Positions 8,571-18,635 of a DNA stretch of 64,000 bases are shown here, in pieces; position 1 is the first letter of the stretch; the number at the start of each line of letters is the position of its first letter. The notes under the pieces were generated by a model, which was not told the origin of the DNA, did no database searches, and saw nothing but the letters and a program-made list of their open reading frames with translations. Source of the stretch: CAWHXG01 sp963833235 (GTDB lineage Bacteria; Pseudomonadota; Alphaproteobacteria; Rhodobacterales; Rhodobacteraceae); NCBI GenBank assembly GCA_963833235.1, contig CAWHXG010000001.1, positions 496,001 through 560,000 on the forward strand, read 5' to 3'. Made by a program: the position numbers and the translations under genes.

Positions 8571-9462
8571 TTGTCGGGGATCGAGGGTTTCACACGATCG
8601 CGCGTGGAGTTCGAACGGCATCGCGCTGTCGGTCCATCGCGGTGGCAGCGGTCCGCCGCTGGTGCTGCTGCATGGGTTCCCCCAGAACCACATGGCCTGG
8701 GCGGGCATCGCGCCGCGGCTGGCCGCACGGTTCGAGGTCATCGTGCCCGACCTGCGCGGCTACGGCGAAAGCGATGCGCCTCCGGACGATGCCGCTCATA
8801 CGGTCTATTCCAAGCGCGAGATGGCCCGCGACGTCGCCGGGCTTCTCGACGCCTTCGGCCATGCCAGGGCGCATGTGGTCGGGCACGACCGGGGCGCGCG
8901 TGTGGCCTACCGCATGGCGCTCGACATGCCCGGCAGGATCGAGCGGCTGGGCATCCTCGAGATCGTGCCCACCGGCGACTTCTGGAGGATGTGGCAGGCG
9001 GAGCTGGCCACGGCCGCCTATCACTGGACGTTCCTCGCGCAGCCCCACCCCTTGCCGGAAACCCTGATCGCCGCCGATCCGGCCTTCTTCATCGACTGGA
9101 CGATGGCCGGCTGGACCAAGTCGAAAGATCTGTCCGCCTTCTCGGGCGACGCGCTCGATTGCTACCGCGCGCAGGCGGCCCGACCCGAGCGGCTCACGGC
9201 CATGTGCGCCGATTACCGCGCCGGCGCCACGACGGATCGCGCCATCGACGAAGCCGACCGTGAGAACGGCCGCCACATCGAGGCGCCGCTGCTCTTTCTG
9301 CACGGCGACAGCGGTTTCCCGGCCCGCACCGGGATGCCGGCCGGACTCTGGCACGGCTGGGCCTCGAACGTGACCGCGCAAAGCATCGCCTCGGGGCATT
9401 TCCTGATGGAGGAGAACCCGGACGCGGTGACCGAGGCGCTCCTTGCCTTCCTTGTTCCCTGA
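8571..9462 (+). pseudogene. haloacetate (fluoroacetate) dehalogenase-like alpha/beta hydrolase, interrupted by a +1 frameshift
   Basis: The 5' part is open from a TTG at 8571, seven bases after an AGGAG site, and encodes SGIEGFTRSRVEF. The rest (NGIALSVHRGGSGPPLVLLHGF onward) lies one base out of frame, so one base is extra around 8610-8616. The main part matches fluoroacetate dehalogenases: nucleophile Asp with its two carboxylate-binding arginines in GHDRGAR (Asp codon 8887-8889), the halide-pocket HW pair in AYHWTFLAQ, DYRAGA for the pocket tyrosine, and the catalytic His in SGHFLMEE. Known members hydrolyse the carbon-halogen bond of haloacetates. All active-site residues remain, so either the frameshift is a sequencing error or inactivation is very recent. 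A GTG at 8662 would give a version lacking the first strands. Confidence 0.8.
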
Positions 9463-9598
9463 GGCGTGGTTTTCCCTTCCCTCCGCGGGCATCCTGCGCT
9501 AACAGCCGCGCTTCCCGGGAACGCCGGGATCACACTCCACGGGCCTCAGCTGGACGACATCCCGGCCTGCGCCATCACCCCTTGCCAAGGAGACCCCG

Positions 9599-9868
9599 AT
9601 GTCGATTGCCGCCGACGAGAAATCGCGCCTGATGAAGGAATACGCGACCAAGGAGAACGATACCGGAAGCCCGGAAGTTCAGGTCGCCATCCTCAGCTCG
9701 CGCATCGCCACGCTGACCGAGCACTTCAAGACGCATGCGAAGGACAACCACTCCCGCCGTGGCTTGCTGATGATGGTCGCCCAGCGGCGCAAGCTGCTGG
9801 ACTACCTGCGCGCCCGCGACGAGGGGCGCTATACCAGCCTGATCAAGCGCCTCGGCCTGCGGCGGTAA
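9599..9868 (+). CDS. rpsO: 30S ribosomal protein S15
   Basis: 89 residues, the exact usual length. Motifs LMKEYATKENDTGSPEVQVAIL and HSRRGLLMMVAQRRKLLDYL are diagnostic of S15, which binds the central domain of 16S rRNA early in assembly. It has an AAGGAG ribosome binding site about 7 bases before ATG 9599. A GC-rich terminator-like hairpin follows at 9899-9921, and pnp lies 266 bases downstream in the classic rpsO-pnp order. Confidence 0.98.
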   Translation: MSIAADEKSRLMKEYATKENDTGSPEVQVAILSSRIATLTEHFKTHAKDNHSRRGLLMMVAQRRKLLDYLRARDEGRYTSLIKRLGLRR

Positions 9869-9898
9869 CCGCCCTACTATCCCGTTCGCCATCGACGG

Positions 9899-9925
9899 CG
9901 CCCGCCCCGGAAAGGCGGGCGTCTC
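9899..9925 (+). terminator. terminator hairpin after rpsO
   Basis: Perfect 8-bp stem CGCCCGCC (9899-9906) / GGCGGGCG (9914-9921) with a 7-base loop, followed by a poor T-run (TCTCTT). It lies 30 bases after the rpsO stop. It may terminate rpsO or, as in enterobacteria, be a processed structure ahead of pnp. Confidence 0.7.
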
Positions 9926-10134
9926 TTGCGTTTCATGACAAGGCCACGTGCTGCTGCCCTTGCGGCACGTCCCCGCCTTTCCAATCGGCCCGAACTGAGA
10001 TAGGGCCCCGCAATCCATGACTATGGCGCCACAGCCCCGGCGCCGGGATGACAGCAAGGGGGTCGGCGGCAATGGGGCCGCCATGCACAACGGGCCACCC
10101 GGACCGCCGGGCGCGACCCGAGACAGGATACCAG

Positions 10135-12267
<2,133 letters not shown>

Positions 12268-12295
12268 CGCCTCCCGCCTGACCGAACGCTCCCGG

Positions 12296-12332
12296 CGCCC
12301 CGGATCCGAAAGGACCGGGGCGTTTTCCGTTT
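12296..12332 (+). terminator. rho-independent terminator after pnp
   Basis: Stem CGCCCCGG (12296-12303) with CCGGGGCG (12315-12322), extended by an inner TCC/GGA pairing around a GAAA loop, then TTTTCCGTTT. It starts 28 bases after the pnp stop. Confidence 0.9.
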
Positions 12333-12403
12333 GGGGCAGTCGTTCTTTGACCGGCGCCGGGGGATCGGGCATGGTGGCGTTAACGATTGTCCCGGAGGAC
12401 CCG

Positions 12404-13477
12404 ATGCCTGCATCATTCCGCCTGCGCCTCGCCGCTGCCACGGCCGTCACCGCCGTGATGGCGGCGCCGCTTGCCGCCACCCCGCTCACCGATCCCTGGA
12501 GCAGCTTCTACGTTTTCGGCGACAGCCTGAGCGATCCGGGCAACATCCCAGGCCTCGCGGGTCGCATCCCGGGCCTGCCTGCGATCAACTTCCCGCCGAG
12601 CCCGCCCTATTCCGGCAACCGCTTCTCCAGCGGCCCGACCTATGCCGAGATCCTGGCGGAGGAGTTCGAGGACGCCGGAAAGCCCACCGCCAACTTCGCC
12701 GTCGGCGGAACGCAGGCGGTTGCCGAAGGCCCGGTGCCCTTCACAGTCGGCCCCGTCACGGTGCCCCTCGACCTTCCCGATCTGCCCGACCAGGTCGCGC
12801 AGTTCCTCGGCACGACCACCGCGGCCGAACGCGGGGATCGCCCGCTGGTCAACATCTTCTTCGGAGGCAACGATCTTTTCGGCGGGATCGGTAGCGGCAA
12901 TGGTATCGCGGCGGCCGGGCTCGCGGCGGCGGCCATCGGCGAAAGCGTCGCGGCCCTTGCTACATTCGGCGGGATCAACGATTTCGCGATCCACAACCTC
13001 TCGGATCTAGGCGACACGCCGCGTTACAATCTGTTCGACACCGGCGATCAGGAAGCCGCGCGCGCCGCCACGGCTGCCTTCAACGACGCGCTGAGGGGGG
13101 TAGCCTCATCCCTCCGCGCCGGGGGCTACAACATCATCGAGATCGACAACGCCGCCGGCATCCTGCCGGTCTTCGCAGACCCGGCGGCGTTCGACATCGG
13201 CAACACCACCAATCCCTGCCTCTATCCAGCCGATGAAATCGTGACGGCCTTCCTCTTGGGCGACTCTCCGTTCTGCGGAACGAACGGCGGCAATCGAATG
13301 TGGTTCGACGAGGTCCACCCCGGCAAGGAACTCCACGCAGCCCTAGGGGCGAACGCACGGGCCGCGATCATCGCCAGCACCGCGCCGGCCCCCATCCCAC
13401 TGCCGGCCCCGGCGCTGCTTCTGCTTGGCGGCCTCGGCGGGTTGGCCGCGCTGCGCATGCGGCGCCGCGCGGCCTGA
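12404..13477 (+). CDS. exported SGNH/GDSL esterase with VPLPA-CTERM sorting tail
   Basis: 357 residues. Signal peptide (LRLAAATAVTAVMAAPLAAT), then a GDSL-type hydrolase domain. Block I is FGDSLSDPGN with nucleophile Ser41, the block II glycine is in FAVGGTQA, the block III asparagine in FGGNDL, and the catalytic Asp302/His305 pair in WFDEVHP. The C-terminus is a sorting signal: PIPLPAPALLLLGGL, a short hydrophobic helix and a basic RMRRR end, matching the VPLPA-CTERM type common in Rhodobacterales, so the protein is probably anchored and then processed at the cell surface. The lipid or ester substrate is unknown. ATG 12404 has a good CGGAGGA site. It ends 3 bases from the convergent peroxiredoxin gene. 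Confidence 0.88.
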   Translation: MPASFRLRLAAATAVTAVMAAPLAATPLTDPWSSFYVFGDSLSDPGNIPGLAGRIPGLPAINFPPSPPYSGNRFSSGPTYAEILAEEFEDAGKPTANFAVGGTQAVAEGPVPFTVGPVTVPLDLPDLPDQVAQFLGTTTAAERGDRPLVNIFFGGNDLFGGIGSGNGIAAAGLAAAAIGESVAALATFGGINDFAIHNLSDLGDTPRYNLFDTGDQEAARAATAAFNDALRGVASSLRAGGYNIIEIDNAAGILPVFADPAAFDIGNTTNPCLYPADEIVTAFLLGDSPFCGTNGGNRMWFDEVHPGKELHAALGANARAAIIASTAPAPIPLPAPALLLLGGLGGLAALRMRRRAA

Positions 13478-13480
13478 TCC

Positions 13481-14134
13481 TCATGCGGAAAGCTTGGCGG
13501 TCCGCAGGTAGGGCAGCGGCCGCTCGAAGCTGCCGAACTTCTTGGTCGCATCCTCGTCGCTCACCGCGGCGGGGATGATCACGTCCTGCCCCACCTGCCA
13601 GTCGGCCGGCGCTGCCACGCCCTGCTTCGCGGTCATCTGCAGCGCATCGAGCGCCCGCAGCACCTCGGCGAAGTTGCGGCCCACCGTCATCGGGTAGGTC
13701 ATGCTCAGCTTCAGCTTCTTGTCCGGCCCGACGATGAAGACCGACCGCACCGTGGCGCTGTCGGCCGGGGTCCGTCCGTCCCGCAGGTAGGCCTCCGCCG
13801 GCAGCATGTCGAACGCCTTGGAGATCTCCAGGCCATTGTCGGCGATAATCGGAAAGCCCACCTTCGCGCCGCTGAAGCTCTCGATGTCGGCGATCCACTT
13901 CTCGTGATCGGCCACCCCGTCGACCGAGATGCCGATCACCTTGGTCCCCCGCTTCGCCCACTCGTCGGCCAGCTTCGCCACCGCGCCGAACTCCGTCGTG
14001 CAGACCGGCGTGAAATCCTTGGGGTGGCTGAAGAGGATCGCCCAGCCGTCGCCGATCCAGTCATGAAAACGAAGCTCGCCTTGCTGGGTCAGGGCGGTGA
14101 AGTCGGGAACGGTGTCGTTGATGCGCAGGGCCAT
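13481..14134 (-). CDS. peroxiredoxin, 1-Cys (Prx6) type
   Basis: 217 residues, typical for Prx6-like enzymes that reduce peroxides. The peroxidatic cysteine is in FTPVCTTEFGAVAKL, about residue 45. Other markers are HDWIGDGWAILFSHPKDF, the long C-terminal Prx6 arm (TMTYP-like segment LSMTYPMTVGRNF, VLRALDALQMT) and DVIIPAAVSDEDATKKFG. No clear resolving cysteine is present. ATG 14134 with AAAGGAG upstream; a longer in-frame start at 14320 is rejected because the added residues do not resemble the family. It converges with the esterase gene and diverges from the aldehyde dehydrogenase gene. Confidence 0.92.
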   Translation of the reverse strand: MALRINDTVPDFTALTQQGELRFHDWIGDGWAILFSHPKDFTPVCTTEFGAVAKLADEWAKRGTKVIGISVDGVADHEKWIADIESFSGAKVGFPIIADNGLEISKAFDMLPAEAYLRDGRTPADSATVRSVFIVGPDKKLKLSMTYPMTVGRNFAEVLRALDALQMTAKQGVAAPADWQVGQDVIIPAAVSDEDATKKFGSFERPLPYLRTAKLSA

Positions 14135-14303
14135 GGAAGGCTCCTTTCCTTGGGTCAGTGTCCCGGCAGACGTAAGCGACCGGAGCGCGGAGTTTAACCC
14201 CTCCGCAGCGCGCGGCAGGTCGGGCGCATCTTGCGGCGGGGGCGCTGCGGTGACAGGCTGCCCGCGAGCCCTGTCCCAAAAGCCAGCTACCGGAGTGATC
14301 GTC

Positions 14304-15740
14304 ATGCAGGACGCCCGCAAATTCTATATCGACGGTGCCTGGGTCGACCCGCGCGAGGGCACCGAGGCCCAGGTCATCGACCCGTCCACGGAAGAGCCCT
14401 GCGCCACGATCACCCTCGGCGGCCAGGCCGATACCAATGCCGCCGTCGCCGCCGCCTCGCGCGCCTTCGGCAGCTTCTCGATGACCGGCAAGGCCGAGCG
14501 GCTGGAGCTGCTGGAGGCGATCCTTGCCGCCTACGAGGACCGCGCCGAGGATGTCGCCCAGGCGATCAGCACCGAGATGGGTGCGCCCATCGATTTCGCC
14601 CGCAGCGCCCAGGCCGCCGCCGGGTCAGGCAACATCCGCGACGGGATCGCCGCGCTGAAGGACCTCGACTTCGTGCGCCCCTTCGGCTCACCGGGTGCGG
14701 GCACCCGCATCCTGCTGTCGCCGGTCGGGGTCTGCGCGCTGATCACGCCCTGGAACTGGCCGATGAACCAGGTGGTGCTCAAGACGATCCCGGCGCTGGC
14801 GGCGGGCTGCACGATGGTGCTGAAACCCTCCGAGATCGCACCGCTTTCCTCGATGGTCTTCGCCGAGATCCTGCACGAGGCAGGCGTGCCGGCGGGCGTG
14901 TTCAACCTCGTGAACGGCGACGGCGCAGGCGTTGGCAGCCAGCTCTCTTCGCATCCGGGCATCGACATGGTGAGCTTCACGGGCTCTACCCGCGCCGGCC
15001 GAGCCATCAGCGTGGCCGCCGCGGAAACCATCAAGAGGGTGACGCTGGAACTGGGCGGCAAGGGGGCCAACCTGATCTTCGCCGATGCCGATGCGAAGGC
15101 CGTCGCCCGCGGCGCGCGGCACTGCTTCAACAACGTCGGGCAGTCCTGCAACGCGCCGACCCGCATGATGGTCGAACGCTCGATCTACGACAGCGCGATC
15201 GAGGCGGCGGCGAAGGTCGCCGGGCAAACCGTCGTCGGCCCCGCCAACCAGAGCGGCCGTCATATCGGACCGCTGGTCAGCCAGGCACAGTTCGACAAGG
15301 TGCAGAAGCTCATCCAGACCGGCATCGACGAGGGCGCCCGGCTGGTCGCGGGCGGTACCGGGCGCCCCGACGGCGCAAACCGCGGCTATTTCGTGCGCCC
15401 GACCGTCTTCGCCGATGTCACCCCCGACATGACCGTGGCGAGAGAGGAAATCTTCGGCCCGGTCCTCTCGATCATGCCCTTCGAGACCGAGGAAGACGCC
15501 GTGACCATGGCGAACGACACCGTCTATGGCCTCACCAACTACGTGCAGACCGCCGATCCGGACCGGCGGCGGCGGCTGGCGCACCGGCTCCGCTCCGGCA
15601 TGGTCGAGATGAACGGCAAGTCGCTGGGCGACGGCAGCCCCTTCGGCGGCATGAAGCAATCGGGCAACGGGCGCGAAGGCGGCATCTGGGGGATCGAGGA
15701 GTTCCTGGAGGTCAAGGCCGTGAGCGACTGGCCGGAGTAG
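14304..15740 (+). CDS. NAD(P)+-dependent aldehyde dehydrogenase
   Basis: 478 residues of the ALDH superfamily. Key parts: PWNWPMNQVVLKTIPALAAGC (cofactor and substrate entry), SFTGSTRAG, general-base Glu249 in LELGGKGAN, nucleophile Cys282 in NNVGQSCNAPTRM, and EEIFGPVLSIMPF. It oxidises an aldehyde to the acid; the exact substrate cannot be read from the sequence. ATG 14304 is the first methionine of a normal N-terminus (FYIDGAWVDP). Divergent from the peroxiredoxin gene over 169 bases, which would fit a shared stress or detoxification role, but that is only a guess. Confidence 0.93.
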   Translation: MQDARKFYIDGAWVDPREGTEAQVIDPSTEEPCATITLGGQADTNAAVAAASRAFGSFSMTGKAERLELLEAILAAYEDRAEDVAQAISTEMGAPIDFARSAQAAAGSGNIRDGIAALKDLDFVRPFGSPGAGTRILLSPVGVCALITPWNWPMNQVVLKTIPALAAGCTMVLKPSEIAPLSSMVFAEILHEAGVPAGVFNLVNGDGAGVGSQLSSHPGIDMVSFTGSTRAGRAISVAAAETIKRVTLELGGKGANLIFADADAKAVARGARHCFNNVGQSCNAPTRMMVERSIYDSAIEAAAKVAGQTVVGPANQSGRHIGPLVSQAQFDKVQKLIQTGIDEGARLVAGGTGRPDGANRGYFVRPTVFADVTPDMTVAREEIFGPVLSIMPFETEEDAVTMANDTVYGLTNYVQTADPDRRRRLAHRLRSGMVEMNGKSLGDGSPFGGMKQSGNGREGGIWGIEEFLEVKAVSDWPE

Positions 15741-16056
15741 TCTGGACGGCCAAGACCACCCCCTGCCGCAAGCCGCCGATCCCGTTCGGCCAAGCCGCGG
15801 CAGGGTGGTGATCCCGTGCCGCCCTCCGTCGCGGGTCGAAGCCGACCGGAGGACATGCAACGTCTTGCCAGCCGCATCCGATCGCTGATCGACCGGCTTA
15901 CACCCGCTCCCAAGATCGGCCACCGTCCCTGGTACCGATCGCTCCACCGGACAGGCCCATGGTCCTGCCCGACGTGGTACAGGCAGGGACGTTGCGGACC
16001 GACGGAAAGTTTCGAGATCTCGCAAAAAATCCCCATTTCGAGGTGGATTGACCGCG
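15741..16056. other. 316-base gap without a supportable gene
   Basis: Lies between the 3' ends of the aldehyde dehydrogenase gene and the convergent anti-sigma gene. Short frames exist but have no recognisable protein and no ribosome binding site. It holds a small palindrome CGAGATCTCG followed by CAAAAAATCC near 16014-16032, which could be a weak terminator; nothing else stands out. Confidence 0.6.
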
Positions 16057-16743
16057 TTACGCCTCAGGCAGGTCGCCGGTCGCACGCACCAGCGTCGGCG
16101 ATCCGGTGGGCGAGCCGCCGGGCGGTTCCTCGCTGATGGCCAGCACGGTGTTCGCCCAGTTCTCCACCGGGTCGCCCGGCGTGATCGCCACCCGCGCCGT
16201 GGGATCGTCGGGCAGCACGCCAAGCGAGACCGGCGCGTTGTCGCCGATGATGTGCCACAGCTCCAGCACGCGCCCGGCGGGGGCGGCCCCGGCGCGGCGG
16301 GCCACCAGTATCTGCCCCTCGCCCAGAACCACCTGGGTCACCACGGCAAGGCTGCCATCTTCGGCGGCGATCTCGGTCACGAGGATCGGCCCGGCACGCT
16401 CGGGCTGGCCCGGCAGCACGTAAAGCGCCAGAAGGGTCGCCGCCACGAGGCCCAGCCCCGTCAGCCAGCGCCATGCGGAGGCAACCGGCCCGGCCGCGCC
16501 GCTGCCCTCGTCGAAGAGCGTCTCCATCACGGCGCGGCGCAGGCGCGCCGGCGGCGCGACGGAGGGAACCTCGTCGGCCAGGCCCACGAGATGGTCTTCC
16601 CAATCCGCCACCGCCGCGACCAGCCCCGGCTCCGACGCCAGGCGCAGTTCCACCTCTCGCGCCTCGGCCGGATCGAGCAACCGCAAGACGTACTCGCCCG
16701 CCAGGGCGATGTCGTCGTCGTTGGGTTGCGCGGTCGGGGTCAT
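16057..16743 (-). CDS. anti-sigma factor, RskA type (membrane anchored)
   Basis: About 228 residues. The cytoplasmic N-terminus (AGEYVLRLLDPAEAREVELRL, WEDHLVGLADEVPSV) is the anti-sigma domain. A single membrane segment follows around residues 95-112 (WLTGLGLVAATLLALYVLP), then a periplasmic RskA domain (VLELWHIIGDNAPVSLGVLP). It should hold the neighbouring ECF sigma factor inactive until released by proteolysis or a signal. The ATG at 16743 overlaps the sigma stop (ATGA), so equal synthesis by coupling is expected; an alternative ATG lies at 16755. Confidence 0.9.
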   Translation of the reverse strand: MTPTAQPNDDDIALAGEYVLRLLDPAEAREVELRLASEPGLVAAVADWEDHLVGLADEVPSVAPPARLRRAVMETLFDEGSGAAGPVASAWRWLTGLGLVAATLLALYVLPGQPERAGPILVTEIAAEDGSLAVVTQVVLGEGQILVARRAGAAPAGRVLELWHIIGDNAPVSLGVLPDDPTARVAITPGDPVENWANTVLAISEEPPGGSPTGSPTLVRATGDLPEA

Positions 16744-17291
16744 TGGGTCAGGCACTTCCTCAAAGAAATAAGACTGCGGCGCAGCCAGGTTCGCATCGTG
16801 TTCAGCGGCACCTCGAACCGGTCCGCCAGATCCTTGTAGCTGTCGCCATCCAGATAGGCCGCGCGCACCGCAGCCGCCCTGTCTTGCGACAGTTCCTCCA
16901 GGCAGGCGTCAAGCGCCCTCCGTTCCGACGCGGCGATCGCGTCGGCTTCGGGCGTTGGCGCCTCGTCGGTGACTTCGGGAAACTCGCCCCCGTCTTCGGC
17001 TCTCACCCGCCTGGAACGCAACCGGTCTATGGCCAGATTGCGCGCGACCGTGATGAGCCACGTCATGGGGCTGGTCGCCCCGGGTCGAAAGTTTCCGGCT
17101 TTCTGCCAGATCCGGATATAGACGTCCTGCAATGCGTCTTCGGCTTCTGCGCGGTTGTTCAAGACACGCCAGACCACGCCGAAGAGTTTCGCCGAGGTTG
17201 CATCGTAGAGATCCGCAAAGGCCGCACGGTCACGCAAGGCGACGCGGCCAATGAGCCGCTCGATCTCCGCCCTGTCTGTCCGTGTGCTCAA
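16740..17291 (-). CDS. ECF-type RNA polymerase sigma factor
   Basis: 183 residues from a TTG at 17291 preceded by TGGAGG at good spacing; a longer TTG start at 17315 has no such site. Region 2 is visible as AFADLYDATSAKLFGVVWRVLNN, DALQDVYIRIWQ (DxxQDvy) and PMTWLITVARNLAIDRLR. Region 4 is CLEELSQDRAAAVRAAYLDG, SYKDLADRFEVPLNTMRTWL. It pairs with the RskA-type anti-sigma factor by a 4-base overlap. Such pairs usually autoregulate, but I could not find a convincing ECF promoter in the short gap before it. The YihY gene lies just upstream on the same strand. Confidence 0.93.
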   Translation of the reverse strand: MSTRTDRAEIERLIGRVALRDRAAFADLYDATSAKLFGVVWRVLNNRAEAEDALQDVYIRIWQKAGNFRPGATSPMTWLITVARNLAIDRLRSRRVRAEDGGEFPEVTDEAPTPEADAIAASERRALDACLEELSQDRAAAVRAAYLDGDSYKDLADRFEVPLNTMRTWLRRSLISLRKCLTQ

Positions 17292-17357
17292 ATCCCGCCT
17301 CCAGAGTGGCAGCAAATCATCGCCATCGCCGGAAGGAAAGCCCCTAGCGCCACCCGG

Positions 17358-18290
17358 TCAGACCTCGCCGATGCCTGAGCCCGAGCCAAGGCTGGCGCTG
17401 GTCGTCGCAGCCGGCTGGTTAGCAGCCAGGGCAGGCTCATCGGGGCGCACCGGCCCCTGTTCCTCGGATGGCTCCAGTTCGGCGTTGAGGGTTGCGCCGA
17501 GGAGCACGGTGAAGATGGTGATGTAGAGAAACATAAGCAGCGCGATGACCGCCCCGATGGAGCCGTACACCTCGTTGTAGCTGCCGAAGTTCCGCAGGTA
17601 GATGGAGAACCCCCAGGAGGCCGCGCCCCAGACGACGATGGCCATCATCGATCCCGGCGTGATCCAGGGCGTCTTGCTCAGCGGGCCCTTGCGGTTGGGC
17701 GCATAGCGGTAGAGCACCCAGATCCCCGAGATGACCACGACGATCGCCACCAGCCAACGCAGCACGCCCAGCACGATCTCCGTCATGCTGCCGAGGGGCA
17801 CGATGGCTATCGCCACCGGCGCGAACACCATCGTCAGAAGCGCCGTCAGCACCACCACCATCAGCGCCAGCGTGATCGCCACCGCCGTCATCGCCGCCCG
17901 CACGCCGCCGCGCTGCGGCACGCGGAAGACGGTGTTGAGCGCCTGGATCATCGCATCGGTCCCCCGCCGGGCCGACCAGAGTGCCGCACCGGTGCTGATG
18001 ATCGTGGCCCAGCCGAGCACGTCGGAATTGGCGCTGACCAGCCGGCGGATCTGTACGTCGAGGATGACGTAGGCCTGCTCGGGAATAAAACGCCGCAGCA
18101 TGCCCATGTTGTCGTCGATGATGCCGGGATCGGCGAGGAAGCCCAGCAGGGCGATCACCGCCGCCAGCCCGGGAAAGAGCGAGAGCATCGCGAAGAAGGC
18201 GCCGCCCGCGGCCACGAGCGACAGGTTCGCCGCCATGATGCGCCGCTGCATCCCCTTCAGGATCGCCCAGATATTCCGCAGCCGTTCCAT
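17358..18290 (-). CDS. YihY/BrkB (UPF0761) family inner-membrane protein
   Basis: 310 residues with about six membrane segments, e.g. LSLVAAGGAFFAMLSLFPGL (about 25-45), the stretches following GVRAAMTAVAITLALMVVV and LRWLVAIVVVISGIWVLYRY, and IGAVIALLMFLYITIFTVLL near the C-terminus. The motif AAGGAFFAMLSLFPGLAAVIAL is typical of YihY/BrkB proteins. The molecular function is unknown (formerly annotated as RNase BN by mistake). ATG 18290 is preceded by GAAGGG; an in-frame ATG at 18311 adds seven residues. The C-terminal 30 residues are a low-complexity tail. It ends 67 bases before the ECF sigma gene and could be cotranscribed. Confidence 0.9.
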   Translation of the reverse strand: MERLRNIWAILKGMQRRIMAANLSLVAAGGAFFAMLSLFPGLAAVIALLGFLADPGIIDDNMGMLRRFIPEQAYVILDVQIRRLVSANSDVLGWATIISTGAALWSARRGTDAMIQALNTVFRVPQRGGVRAAMTAVAITLALMVVVLTALLTMVFAPVAIAIVPLGSMTEIVLGVLRWLVAIVVVISGIWVLYRYAPNRKGPLSKTPWITPGSMMAIVVWGAASWGFSIYLRNFGSYNEVYGSIGAVIALLMFLYITIFTVLLGATLNAELEPSEEQGPVRPDEPALAANQPAATTSASLGSGSGIGEV

Positions 18291-18635
18291 CGCCCGCCCT
18301 TCTGTGCGCATCGCCAGTCGCGGTGCAGAATGCCGTCGGGCGCGGCCAAGGTCGACAGGATCCTGCGCCAAGGCGCGCGCGCGCGATACTTGCGCAACAG
18401 CGGCGGGCCCGCGCGGGGTGCAAACCCAGGGTCGCCACGCCTGGCCGGGTGGCCGCGGGGTCGATGAAGTGGCCCGGGCCGACGCCGCCGGTCGCCCCGG
18501 CGATGCCGACGGATCGCCTTTCCAAAGCGGCAAGGGCCGCGACCGCTGCGAGCCTTCGCTTTCCCTCAACCCGCGCCTCGCCTATCCTGCCGGCCTCTTC
18601 CAGCCTCACCGAACCCGCAAGGCAACCGATCCTCC
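18291..18635. other. 345-base divergent gap, no gene seen
   Basis: Separates the YihY gene (minus) from the ParB-like gene (plus), so promoters for both should lie here. I find no convincing promoter hexamers and no frame with a recognisable product; the longer minus-strand frame reading into yihY has no family resemblance. Confidence 0.55.

Noticed and set aside
15816..16136. Small plus-strand frame in the gap after the aldehyde dehydrogenase
   Set aside because: No ribosome binding site, no recognisable product, and it runs into the convergent anti-sigma gene.
17292..17357. Autoregulatory ECF promoter upstream of the sigma gene
   Set aside because: I could not find a paired -35/-10 motif with suitable spacing in the short gap; the gene may be read from the YihY gene upstream.
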